A stretch of DNA of 34,097 bases from Sulfurovum sp. GTDB lineage: Bacteria; Campylobacterota; Campylobacteria; Campylobacterales; Sulfurovaceae. Of this stretch, positions 9,585 to 18,672 are shown piece by piece. The notes below the pieces were generated by a model, which was not told where the DNA came from, ran no database searches, and saw only the letters and a list, made by a program, of their open reading frames with translations. The stretch covers positions 1 to 34,097 of the forward strand of contig JALWKQ010000198.1 in the NCBI GenBank assembly GCA_027081395.1. Reading direction: 5' to 3'. Both the position numbers and the translations under genes were made by a program. Each line of letters starts with the position of its first letter. The stretch's first letter is position 1.

Positions 9585-10619
9585 ATGAAAATTCAAGGTT
9601 TACTTACACTCTCACTGATCGGAACTGCCCTGCTCTTTGCAGAGGCACCCCAAAGTACAGATCTAATCAGCAAAGCCCAAAAAGCCGGGCTAAAAGCGAT
9701 CCCACAAAACAAAAAAGAGCTCTACAATGTGATCGACCCCAAGGGGATGATCACAGACAAACGCGTGGAGCTGGGTAAAAAGCTCTACTTTGAGCCGAGA
9801 CTCTCAAAAAGCGGTATCATCTCATGTAACACCTGTCACAACCTTGGATTGGGCGGTACGGACGGCGTACCTGCTGCGATCGGTCACAACTGGACAGCCA
9901 ACCCTCACCACCTGAACTCTCCTACAGTATACAACGCTGTCTTTAACAGCAAGCAGTTCTGGGATGGACGCAGTCCCGATCTCGAAGACCAGGCGAAAGG
10001 TCCTATGCAAGCAGCTCCTGAGATGGCTTCACCAAGTACACTGGTCGTAGAGCGTGTACAATCTATGCCCGAATATGTGGCGGCATTCAAAGATGCCTAT
10101 AATGAGAAGGTCAAAGTCGATTTTGATACGATCACCAAAACCATCGGGGTCTTCGAGCGTACATTGGTTACGCCGTCACGCTTCGATGACTTCATGAGCG
10201 GACACAGCAATGCACTCACAGATGCGGAGAAAGAGGGGCTCAATACCTTCATCGATATGGGCTGTGCAAGCTGTCACAACGGTATCGGACTGGGTGGCGG
10301 TATGCAGCCCTTCCCACTGGTAGGCAAGTACAAGTATGCAGATATCGGTGACTTCAAAGGTGACAAGAACGGTATGGTCAAGGTACCGACACTGCGTAAC
10401 ATCACCGAGACAGCTCCCTACTTCCACAACGGTGCGATCTGGAGCCTCAAAGAGGCAGTACAGGAGATGGGTAGAACACAGCTTGGCAAGGAAATCTCAG
10501 ATACAGATACCGCCAAGATCGTGACATTCCTCAAAGCACTCAAAGGCAAGAAGCCTGTTATCACTTACCCTCAGTTCCCAGAGAGTACAGAGAAAACACC
10601 AAAGCCAGACACCAATTAA
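9585..10619 (+). CDS. diheme cytochrome c peroxidase (CcpA/MauG family), secreted
   Basis: signal peptide; two heme motifs CNTCH and CASCH; LGKKLYFEPRLSKSGIISCNTCHNLGLGGTD; KVPTLRNITETAPYFHNG. Confidence 0.95.
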   Translation: MKIQGLLTLSLIGTALLFAEAPQSTDLISKAQKAGLKAIPQNKKELYNVIDPKGMITDKRVELGKKLYFEPRLSKSGIISCNTCHNLGLGGTDGVPAAIGHNWTANPHHLNSPTVYNAVFNSKQFWDGRSPDLEDQAKGPMQAAPEMASPSTLVVERVQSMPEYVAAFKDAYNEKVKVDFDTITKTIGVFERTLVTPSRFDDFMSGHSNALTDAEKEGLNTFIDMGCASCHNGIGLGGGMQPFPLVGKYKYADIGDFKGDKNGMVKVPTLRNITETAPYFHNGAIWSLKEAVQEMGRTQLGKEISDTDTAKIVTFLKALKGKKPVITYPQFPESTEKTPKPDTN

Positions 10620-10626
10620 GACACCT

Positions 10627-10648
10627 CCGGACAAGACACCTTGTCCGG
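10627..10648 (+). terminator. hairpin after cytochrome c peroxidase gene
   Basis: CCGGACAAG-ACAC-CTTGTCCGG perfect 9-bp stem immediately downstream of the stop codon; no immediate U-tract. Confidence 0.5.
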
Positions 10649-10705
10649 CATCAATCCTCCTTCATCTCTTTTTTGTTATGATGCACTAAAAAAGGCATCT
10701 ATTCC

Positions 10706-11866
10706 ATGAAAAACCACTATTTTTTCTCACAACCCCATCAGCCGTTCTTTCTACTTGGCTTTCTCAATGCTATTGTCGCTATGGTACTTTTCGCACTGGG
10801 CTACAAAGGCAGCCTTCCCATGGTCATCTCACCGCTGCTTTTTCATGCCTATAGTCTCATATTTCTGCTTTTCACCCCTGCCTTTCTGGCATTTTTGTTC
10901 ACGACTTTTCCGCGCTTCTCATCTACCGCACCTATAGAGCGAAGAAGCTATCTATTGGTCTTCGGGCTCTTTGCGGCTGGCTCGCTGCTCTTCATGGTGG
11001 GGGCACTCTGGAGCAAAGTGCTGCTCTACCTTGCGATGGGAGGGCTCTTTGCCGGACATCTGCGGGCCATACTGATCCTCTGGCATATCTACCGTATCTC
11101 CCCTATGCCCGACAAGCATGACCAGCAGTGGATACTCACGGGGATGGTAGCCGGTCTCATCGCACATGCACTTTTCATCCTCTCTTTTCTCTTCCCGCTG
11201 CTGCAGACCCTGGCGGTACAGACGGCGATCTATCTCTATCTCTTTCTGGTTGCCTTCTCTGTCGCACAGAGGATGGTACCCTTATTCTCCCACTGCATGA
11301 TAGAGAAAAATATGCACTTTTTACGCAACATTTTTGTACTCCTGCTGCTGCATGTCATCCTCGAGACACTCCATGCACACTTAAGTTTCATCGCAGACGC
11401 GATACTCGTCTATCTCACAGCCAAAGAGATCTTCCGGTGGCAACTCCCCTTCCCCAATCCCAACCCCCTGCTCTGGATCCTCCATCTGGCACTCTACTGG
11501 GTACCCGCCGCCTTTCTCTTCGCAGCGATGAGCAATCTCACTGCGCTGATCAACGGTACCGAGTTTCTCTTTCTTGATCTGCACATTTTGGTACTGGGCT
11601 TCGTCTTTACGATCCTCATCGGATTTGGCACCCGTGTAACACTGGGGCACTCTGGCAACCGTATGGAAGCGACGATGTGGGAGAAAGTCCTCTTCAACTG
11701 GACACAGGTCGTAGTGGTGATGCGCCTGCTTACCTCTATGGTCGCGGCATGGGGCTGGGACTTTATGCTGCTTTTTGATCTCTCTGTGACTGTATGGATC
11801 ATCATGTTTGTTCTCTGGGGGATACGCTTCTTCTCTGTACTGATCTATGGGAAAAAACTGCGATAA
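10706..11866 (+). CDS. nnrS: NnrS family heme/copper membrane protein
   Basis: multi-TM; FFLLGFLNAIVAMVLFALGYKG, PAFLAFLFTTFPRFSS, HILVLGFVFTILIGFGTRVTLGHSG typical of NnrS. Confidence 0.88.
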   Translation: MKNHYFFSQPHQPFFLLGFLNAIVAMVLFALGYKGSLPMVISPLLFHAYSLIFLLFTPAFLAFLFTTFPRFSSTAPIERRSYLLVFGLFAAGSLLFMVGALWSKVLLYLAMGGLFAGHLRAILILWHIYRISPMPDKHDQQWILTGMVAGLIAHALFILSFLFPLLQTLAVQTAIYLYLFLVAFSVAQRMVPLFSHCMIEKNMHFLRNIFVLLLLHVILETLHAHLSFIADAILVYLTAKEIFRWQLPFPNPNPLLWILHLALYWVPAAFLFAAMSNLTALINGTEFLFLDLHILVLGFVFTILIGFGTRVTLGHSGNRMEATMWEKVLFNWTQVVVVMRLLTSMVAAWGWDFMLLFDLSVTVWIIMFVLWGIRFFSVLIYGKKLR

Positions 11867-11883
11867 TTTGGTATAATCATCCT

Positions 11884-12660
11884 ATGAAAAAGATACTACT
11901 CTCTGCACTTCTTTCCACCATGCTATTTGCTGCAACCGCCGAACAGGTCGAGCAGTATCTCAACGTCTCCAATGCCGAAGAGGAGCTGATCCAAATGGAA
12001 GCGGCATTCGCTTCGATGCAAAACAGCTTCAAACAGCGTGACACCAATGCTACTGAAGATAAGACCTACGATACCCAGCTTCTCTCAATCCGCTTTAGAG
12101 AGTACCTCCAAAAGGCACTTAGTGAAGATGAGATGAACGAAGTACTTGAGAACTACAAAAACATGGTACTGCTGCAGTTCGTCTCTGCGACAAGCTCCCA
12201 GGAGTATGATCCCAAAGCAGTCGATGCCTATGTAGAGAAGCTCGAGAGTGATCCCGAAGCCCAAAACCGCATAGAGCTCATCAACAAAATCAGCAATGCC
12301 CTCTACAAAAAAGAGACCATGTCGATCCTCTTTGACGATCTGATGAAACCACTGATGCAAAACGGCATCGGCGGAGAGAAGGTCGATGATGCTTTCCTCA
12401 AGCAGAGCCGAGATAACTATATCAAAATGATGCAGGAGGCTTCCCGCCGGGAGACACTCTATGCTGCCAGAGACTTCAATGACGAAGAGCTTGAAGAGCT
12501 GCTCAAGATCGCACAGAGTCCCGCGACAGACCACGAAGCCAAAGCGGTCTTCGGTGCGACTGCCTATGCACTCAAAGAGTTCTTCGCCTCCCTTGCCAGC
12601 CGCTTCGATGTGGGCAAACATCAGATGCATGCGCCATCCGAGTCCAACACCAGCCGCTAA
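11884..12660 (+). CDS. secreted hypothetical protein (DUF2059-like helical)
   Basis: MKKILLSALLSTMLFAATAEQVEQYLNVSNAEEELIQME... signal peptide; ATG 11884 preferred over ORF start 11794. Confidence 0.75.
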   Translation: MKKILLSALLSTMLFAATAEQVEQYLNVSNAEEELIQMEAAFASMQNSFKQRDTNATEDKTYDTQLLSIRFREYLQKALSEDEMNEVLENYKNMVLLQFVSATSSQEYDPKAVDAYVEKLESDPEAQNRIELINKISNALYKKETMSILFDDLMKPLMQNGIGGEKVDDAFLKQSRDNYIKMMQEASRRETLYAARDFNDEELEELLKIAQSPATDHEAKAVFGATAYALKEFFASLASRFDVGKHQMHAPSESNTSR

Positions 12661-12661
12661 G

Positions 12662-13483
12662 ATGCCGCCTATCTATATCACCGACCTTGATCATACCTTT
12701 TTGCGTTCGGATCTGAGCATCAGCCCCTACAGTATCGAGACCTGGAACAACAAAGCCCAAAATGCCCTGATGGGGGTGGCGACCGCACGCAGCTTCACCA
12801 AGTCGCAGGAGCTGCTCTCACAGCTGCATATCAATGCCCCGCTGATCCTCCTTGACGGCTCGATCATCGTCACTCCTGAGCGTACCCTGATCGACCTCAA
12901 GACCCTTGACAAGGAGACCGGAGATGCCATCGTCGACATAGGAAGCAGACATGACATCGATCCTTTTATCATCGGTATTAAGGACAGCAATATCAATGAA
13001 GCCTTTCTCTACCCGCGCAAACTCAACGACTATCAGCGTGAAGTACTCAAAGGCTACAAAGACGATCCACGTATGCAGTTCAACCCGCACAACCGTACCA
13101 TGGAGCAAAACCTCAAGATCGTCTACTTTGGCTACGAGGAGCAGCTGCGCCCACTCTACGATGAGATCACCGCCACCTTCGGCAAAGTAGTCGAAGCTAA
13201 GCTCTCACCGGAGAAATACGGCGGCGGCTGGTTCCTCACCATCCTCCACCCCGAAGGCGACAAAGCCCACGCACTCGCCAAAGTCACCGAATACCTCGGA
13301 CGAGACCCCGAGGATGTTACAGTCTTTGGCGACTCGGTCAACGACATAGGGATGTTCCGCCTTGCCGGCACCTCTGTCGCAGTAGCCAATGCACTCGATG
13401 AAGTGAAGGCTGTGGCGGATGTGGTACTACCGCACTCTAATGATGAGGATGGGGTGGCACACTACCTCAATACCGATTCATAA
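12662..13483 (+). CDS. Cof-like HAD-IIB family hydrolase
   Basis: MPPIYITDLDHTFLRSD (motif I), LLDGS, C-terminal TVFGDSVNDIGMFRLAGTSVAVANA; ATG at 12662, in frame to 13483. Confidence 0.88.
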   Translation: MPPIYITDLDHTFLRSDLSISPYSIETWNNKAQNALMGVATARSFTKSQELLSQLHINAPLILLDGSIIVTPERTLIDLKTLDKETGDAIVDIGSRHDIDPFIIGIKDSNINEAFLYPRKLNDYQREVLKGYKDDPRMQFNPHNRTMEQNLKIVYFGYEEQLRPLYDEITATFGKVVEAKLSPEKYGGGWFLTILHPEGDKAHALAKVTEYLGRDPEDVTVFGDSVNDIGMFRLAGTSVAVANALDEVKAVADVVLPHSNDEDGVAHYLNTDS

Positions 13484-14138
13484 GCTCCGCATTTAACTGC
13501 TCAAGCCTCTCAGGTGTCCCAATATCGAGCCACTCTCCCTCGTAGAGTTCGCCCGTCACCTTCCCCTCTTTCATCGCCGCACGCAGCAGAGGTGCCAAGG
13601 GTGCTTTGCCATAATCTACACCCTTAAAGAGCTTGGGAGAGTAGTAGCCTATACCCGAAAAGGTGTATTGGGGGGTGTCTATCACACGGTTGCCGTCAAG
13701 CGCAAAGTCTCCATCGGGATTGTGAGGAGGGTTGGGGACGAGGATGAGATGGGCGAGGATGCCCTCTGAGAGTTGTTTGTGGGGATCGTAGGGGTAGTCT
13801 GTCCAGATGTCACCGTTGAGTACCAAAAAGGGATCGCTATCCTCAAGCAGAGGCAATGCCTTGACGATACCGCCAAGGGTCTCCAGACCACCCTCTTCTT
13901 GCTCATCGGAGTAGCTAATCTTCACTCCCCAGTGCAAGCCGTCACCAAGAGCCTTGGGGATATGCCAGCCAAGATGCGCGATATTGATAACAATCTCATC
14001 AAACCCTTCATGCGCCAATCTCTCGATATGCCAGACGATCAAAGATATCCCGCCCACTTTGAGCAGCGGCTTGGGGGTATGGTCTGTCAACGGACGCATC
14101 CGCGTCCCAAGCCCCGCAGCAAGGATCATCGCTTTCAT
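13467..14138 (-). CDS. murU: MurNAc-1-phosphate uridylyltransferase-like nucleotidyltransferase
   Basis: MKAMILAAGLGTRMRPLTDHTPKPLLKVGG; FLVLNGDIWTDY; EGEWLDIGTPERL; in operon with amgK and anmK. Confidence 0.85.
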   Translation of the reverse strand: MKAMILAAGLGTRMRPLTDHTPKPLLKVGGISLIVWHIERLAHEGFDEIVINIAHLGWHIPKALGDGLHWGVKISYSDEQEEGGLETLGGIVKALPLLEDSDPFLVLNGDIWTDYPYDPHKQLSEGILAHLILVPNPPHNPDGDFALDGNRVIDTPQYTFSGIGYYSPKLFKGVDYGKAPLAPLLRAAMKEGKVTGELYEGEWLDIGTPERLEQLNAELMNRY

Positions 14139-14144
14139 AATCGG

Positions 14145-16433
14145 CTATCCTTCCAACTTCTCTTTGACCAGATCGTTGACCACCTTCGGATTTGCCTTGC
14201 CGAGCGTAGCTTTGAGCACCTGTCCGACGAAGAAGCCAAAGAGTTTCTTGTTGCCCTCTTTGTATTTTTGGAAGTTGTCCGGATTGTTGGCGATTACCTC
14301 TTCGATGATAGGCGCTATCTTGGCAGGATCACTGATCTGTTCCAAGCCCTTCTCTTCGACGATCGCTTTTGGACTTTTGCCGCTGCTGAGCATCTCCTCG
14401 AAGACATCTTTGGCGATCTTCGAAGAGATCGTCTCCTCTTCTACCATGGACGCCAGCTCGGCGATCGCTTCAGGTGTAACATTCGAGGCATCCTCCGGAT
14501 GCTCTTTGAGCGCTCTTGCTACATCGTTGACGATGATATTGGCAGCAGTTACCGCTGCATCGACAGAGTTGAGCGTCTGCTCAAAAAAGGCTGAGAGCTT
14601 CGGATCTCTTGCCAATATATTGGCAACCTGCGGTTTGAGACCATAGGTCTCGGTATAGTGTGCAAAGCGTTTCTCCTCAGCTTCGCTCAAAGCAGCGAGC
14701 TCGCCTTCGTGTTTCCCTTTTTGCGCTGTTTTGCTTTTCTCTTTTTTCTCCTGCGTGGCGGCAGGTTTTTTGGGCGCTTGCTTTTGTGCTGTGTTCTTTT
14801 TCGCCCAGGAGTCTTTGAGAGAGACGATCTTGTTAAAAACCGGAGCATCATCTGTGTAGTCTACAGGGTCGGCATAGAAGTAGCCTTCACGTTCAAACTG
14901 GTAGCGCTCATCTGGCTTTTCGGTGATCACAGAGGGTTCGATCAGCGCATCCTTGATAATCTTGAGCGAGTCAGGGTTAATATCCTCAATGCCTTGTGGA
15001 GACTCTACTTTGAAGAGTCTGTCATAGAGTCTTAGCTCGACTCTTTTGGCGCTTGATGCTTCGACCCACTGTATCGCACTCTTGACCTTGATACCACTGG
15101 TATCTTCTCCACTTTTGGAGTCGGGGTGATACTCCGCTTTGATCTCGATGATCTTGCCACTGCTGTCTTTGATCACCTCTTTGCAGGTGATGATATAGGC
15201 ATACTTGAGGCGTACTGGCTGCTCGGGAGTGAGACGGTAGTAGCCCTTGGGAGGGTTTTCTGAGAAATCCTCTCGGTTGATATAGATCTCTTTGGAGAAA
15301 GGAAGCTTCCTGCTGCCCTCTTTGGGGACATCGTGCGGATAGTAGGAGGCGTCGATCTCCTCACTGCCCTCATAGTTGACGATCGTCACTTTGAGTGGAT
15401 CGGTCACACACATCACACGCGGGACTTTGGGGTTAAGATCATCACGGATACAGTGCTCCAGCTGCGCCACATCCACCACCGAGTTCGCCTTGGCGATGCC
15501 TATCTCGTCACAAAAGTTGAGGATCGACTCGGGGGTATAACCTCTGCGCTTGTAGCCTGCGATAGTAGGCATACGCGGATCATCCCAGCCACTGATGACC
15601 TCTTGTTCTACCAGTTCGAGCAGTTTTCTTTTGCTCATGACAGTATAGCTGATGTTGAGCCTAGCAAACTCATACTGATAGGGACGTGGAGGCTTGAGAC
15701 CCAGTGTATCGATCACCCAGTCGTAGATATCGCGGTTGTTCTCAAACTCCAGTGTACACAGCGAGTGCGTCACCCCCTCGATATAGTCCGAGAGACAGTG
15801 GGCGAAGTCATACATCGGATAGATCGCCCACTTATCCCCTGCTCTGTAGTGGTGCGCATGGCGGATACGATAAAGCAGCGGATCACGCATCTTCATATTG
15901 GGTGATGCCATATCGATCTTGGCCCTGAGCACATGCTCCCCCTCTGCGAACTCACCCTTTCTCATCCGCTCGAAGAGATCGAGATTCTCCTCGACGCTTC
16001 TATTGGCATACTCGCTTCGCTTGCCCGAGGTGGTCACGGTGCCGCGGTATTCACGCATCGTCTCTTCATCAAGACTGTCTACATAGGCTTTACCCATCTT
16101 GATAAGCTCTATCGCATAGTCATAGAGTCTCTCAAAATAGTCAGATGTATACCGCACATCCCCGTCCCACTCAAAGCCCAGCCACTCGACAGCATCCTTG
16201 ATCGCTTCGACATAGCGGGGATCTTCGGTGGTGGGGTTGGTATCATCCATTCTGAGGTTACATCTGCCCTCATAGTCTTTGGCGATGCCAAAGTTGATCG
16301 AGATCGATTTGGCATGTCCGATATGGGGGAAGCCGTTGGGCTCAGGCGGGAAACGTGTGACAACCTCGCTGTACTTTCCTGACTTCAAGTCCTCTTCGAC
16401 GATCCTACGTAAAAAATCTTTTTTCTTGCCCAT
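14145..16433 (-). CDS. glnS: glutaminyl-tRNA synthetase with C-terminal GatB/YqeY domain fusion
   Basis: TRFPPEPNGFPHIGHAKSISINFG (HIGH region), MDDTNPTTEDPRYVEAIK, VMSKRKL (KMSKS-like); C-terminal SAFFEQTLNSVDAAVTAANIIVNDVARALKE...KKLFGFFVGQVLKATLGKANPKVVNDLVKEKL is YqeY/GatB-like; ATG 16433 preferred. Confidence 0.94.
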   Translation of the reverse strand: MGKKKDFLRRIVEEDLKSGKYSEVVTRFPPEPNGFPHIGHAKSISINFGIAKDYEGRCNLRMDDTNPTTEDPRYVEAIKDAVEWLGFEWDGDVRYTSDYFERLYDYAIELIKMGKAYVDSLDEETMREYRGTVTTSGKRSEYANRSVEENLDLFERMRKGEFAEGEHVLRAKIDMASPNMKMRDPLLYRIRHAHHYRAGDKWAIYPMYDFAHCLSDYIEGVTHSLCTLEFENNRDIYDWVIDTLGLKPPRPYQYEFARLNISYTVMSKRKLLELVEQEVISGWDDPRMPTIAGYKRRGYTPESILNFCDEIGIAKANSVVDVAQLEHCIRDDLNPKVPRVMCVTDPLKVTIVNYEGSEEIDASYYPHDVPKEGSRKLPFSKEIYINREDFSENPPKGYYRLTPEQPVRLKYAYIITCKEVIKDSSGKIIEIKAEYHPDSKSGEDTSGIKVKSAIQWVEASSAKRVELRLYDRLFKVESPQGIEDINPDSLKIIKDALIEPSVITEKPDERYQFEREGYFYADPVDYTDDAPVFNKIVSLKDSWAKKNTAQKQAPKKPAATQEKKEKSKTAQKGKHEGELAALSEAEEKRFAHYTETYGLKPQVANILARDPKLSAFFEQTLNSVDAAVTAANIIVNDVARALKEHPEDASNVTPEAIAELASMVEEETISSKIAKDVFEEMLSSGKSPKAIVEEKGLEQISDPAKIAPIIEEVIANNPDNFQKYKEGNKKLFGFFVGQVLKATLGKANPKVVNDLVKEKLEG

Positions 16434-16498
16434 GCCTAAACCTTTGTAGTGATACTTCTGTAAGGGGTGTATTTTAGCCAAATAGTGCTTATGCTGTG

Positions 16499-17434
16499 CT
16501 ATTTAATATTATCTAATATATTAAGCAGTGGGCGTGTCTCCTCGTATTTGGACGCAACCTCTCTAAGATAGTGCAGTGTCTGTGGGATATCGTCGAGATA
16601 GCCCTCCTTGCCGTCACGGAGTGCAAGACGCGCAAAGATACCCAGTATCTTGATGTGACGCTGCATCCCTGTAAAGTCAAACCACTTCATAAAGGTCTCA
16701 TCATCCGCTTCTATACCGCGGATATCCCGAAAATGAAGTGCCAACCGCTCTACCTCGGAGGGGTCAAGAGAGACATAGACATCTCTCAGCAGCGAGACTA
16801 GATCGTATGTCAATGCCCCTGCCCTCGCATCCTGAAAGTCGATCGCCACGAGATTGTCCGAACAGTCAAACATCAGGTTGCGCGCATGGAAATCCCGGTG
16901 TACAAAAAGTCCTTGCGGCTGCTCCAATACTACATCGGCGATCGCCAAAAAGCAGGCTTCAAGTGTCGCCTCCTCTTCTTTGGTAGGTCTCTGTTTGAGG
17001 TATCCCTGAAGATACCACTGGGGCATCAAGCGCATCTCTTCTATCAAAAACGCTCGATCATACTCTGGTAGTCCTGTGGTATCGCACTCCTGCATTCTTG
17101 CGATCATCTCAATGGCTTTGGGATAGTAGTAGCTGCCCTCTTTGGCTATCGTATCGATGAGATGACGGCTGCCGAGATCCTCCATGAAGATGAAGCCCTC
17201 CTTGGCATCAAAAGCATTGATCTTGGGAGTACGTACTCCTGCTTCATAGAGACGATGCGCGATATCGACAAAGGGGGCGACACTATCACGCTGCGCGGAA
17301 GCATCCATCACGATCCCTTTGTGAAAGCTGTCTGATACCCGGTAATATTTACGAAAGCTTGCATCGCCTGTGAGTGGCTGCAACGCCCCTTCGATCCCGT
17401 AGCGTTCAAGCCACGCTAATAGTTTTTCATTCAT
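16499..17434 (-). CDS. amgK: MurNAc/GlcNAc anomeric kinase-like (APH family)
   Basis: LTGDASFRKYYRV, GVRTPKI, FIFMEDLGSRHL, FVHRDFHARNLMF, LVAIDFQDARAGALTYDLVSLLRD; adjacent to anmK/murU. Confidence 0.87.
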   Translation of the reverse strand: MNEKLLAWLERYGIEGALQPLTGDASFRKYYRVSDSFHKGIVMDASAQRDSVAPFVDIAHRLYEAGVRTPKINAFDAKEGFIFMEDLGSRHLIDTIAKEGSYYYPKAIEMIARMQECDTTGLPEYDRAFLIEEMRLMPQWYLQGYLKQRPTKEEEATLEACFLAIADVVLEQPQGLFVHRDFHARNLMFDCSDNLVAIDFQDARAGALTYDLVSLLRDVYVSLDPSEVERLALHFRDIRGIEADDETFMKWFDFTGMQRHIKILGIFARLALRDGKEGYLDDIPQTLHYLREVASKYEETRPLLNILDNIK

Positions 17435-18578
17435 AGATTCCGCCTAATAGTGTATTGTCTGATGCGCCTGTGACATCCTTGAGGTTGACCGGCTCCTTGT
17501 GCAGACGCTTGTACGCCAGCCACGCAAAGCACATCGCCTCGATCTGGTCAGCATGCTTGGCGATGCCCACTTCGACACCCGGCATCAACGCCTTGAGACG
17601 CTCGACAAGGAAGCCATTCTTCGCTCCACCGCCGCAGAGGATGGCTACATCGCTGCCCGATTTTAACACCTCATTGCTAATACTCAGCGCTGTCAGCTCA
17701 AGCAGGGTACGCTGCACATCCTCGGGAGGAAGTGAAGAGTGAAGAGTGAAGAGTGAAGAGTTGTTGTTTGCATTGCTGTGCAATGCTTCTCTCTGAGCGC
17801 TGAACGCTGAACGCTGAACACTCTCAACCCACCCCAGGTTAAACTTCTCACGCCCGGTACTCTTGGGATAAGGCTTCGCAAAATACGCATCCGCCATCAT
17901 CGCATCAAGCAGTTTGTAATCTACCCTGCCCGAACGCGCCCATGCGCCGTCTTTGTCATAAGGAGTGTTTTGATGCTGCCCTATCCATGCATCCATCAGT
18001 ACATTTCCCGGTCCCGTATCGTAGCCGATAAGTTTCTCGCCAAGCAGTGTGATATTTGCCATACCTCCGATGTTGACCACTGCAAGCCGCTCTTTAATAT
18101 TTCCAAATATAAATTTATGGAATGCCGGTGCAAAGGGGGCTCCCTGCCCGCCCAGTGCCATGTCTTTGCGCCTGAAGTCTGCCACGACAGGGATGCCGGT
18201 ACGCGCAGTGACGATACTCGGATCACCAAGCTGCATCGTGAAGGGATACTCACCTTGCGGCGCATGCCAAAGCGTCTGCCCATGTGAGCCGATGGCACGG
18301 ATCTCCCCCGCATCGTACTGAGACGCCTCCAGCAGTGCCGCTACCGCCTCGGCAAAGAGCAGCCCCAAGCGGTGATCCGTCGCACCAACTTGCTCAAGCG
18401 TCGTCTCTCCATCGATCATCGCGATGATCTCATCCTTTAGCTCTACAGGCATAGGATAGCTGATCTCATACACAAGCTCACAACTTTGCGCATCTATCTC
18501 ACACAACACCACATCCACCCCATCAAGCGAGGTGCCTGACATGATGCCGATGTATTTTTCTTTGCCTGAGTATGCCAT
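17427..18578 (-). CDS. anmK: anhydro-N-acetylmuramic acid kinase (with a repeat-derived in-frame insertion)
   Basis: YIGIMSGTSLDGVDVVL, GSHGQTLWHAP, VVADFRRKDMALGGQGAPFAPAFHKF, NIGGMANIT, GYDTGPGNVLMDAW, STGREKFNL, CGGGAKN. Confidence 0.95.
   Translation of the reverse strand: MAYSGKEKYIGIMSGTSLDGVDVVLCEIDAQSCELVYEISYPMPVELKDEIIAMIDGETTLEQVGATDHRLGLLFAEAVAALLEASQYDAGEIRAIGSHGQTLWHAPQGEYPFTMQLGDPSIVTARTGIPVVADFRRKDMALGGQGAPFAPAFHKFIFGNIKERLAVVNIGGMANITLLGEKLIGYDTGPGNVLMDAWIGQHQNTPYDKDGAWARSGRVDYKLLDAMMADAYFAKPYPKSTGREKFNLGWVESVQRSAFSAQREALHSNANNNSSLFTLHSSLPPEDVQRTLLELTALSISNEVLKSGSDVAILCGGGAKNGFLVERLKALMPGVEVGIAKHADQIEAMCFAWLAYKRLHKEPVNLKDVTGASDNTLLGGIYE
17731..17818. repeat. composite heptanucleotide repeat/hairpin element inside anmK
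   Basis: (AGTGAAG)x4+AGT at 17731-17761, GCATTG-CTGTG-CAATGC hairpin at 17770-17786, (CGCTGAA)x3 at 17798-17818. Confidence 0.9.
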
Positions 18579-18638
18579 GATCGTGATCTTCTTTTTAAAA
18601 TGATTATACTGACTAAAGCTTTACTAAAACAAATGCTA

Positions 18639-18644
18639 TATAAT
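18639..18644 (+). promoter_or_regulatory. -10 element (TATAAT) upstream of GH5-like gene
   Basis: TATAAT 34 nt upstream of ATG 18673, with aaggag RBS at about 18662. Confidence 0.5.
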
Positions 18645-18672
18645 ACAACACTATATGAACAAAAGGAGCATT

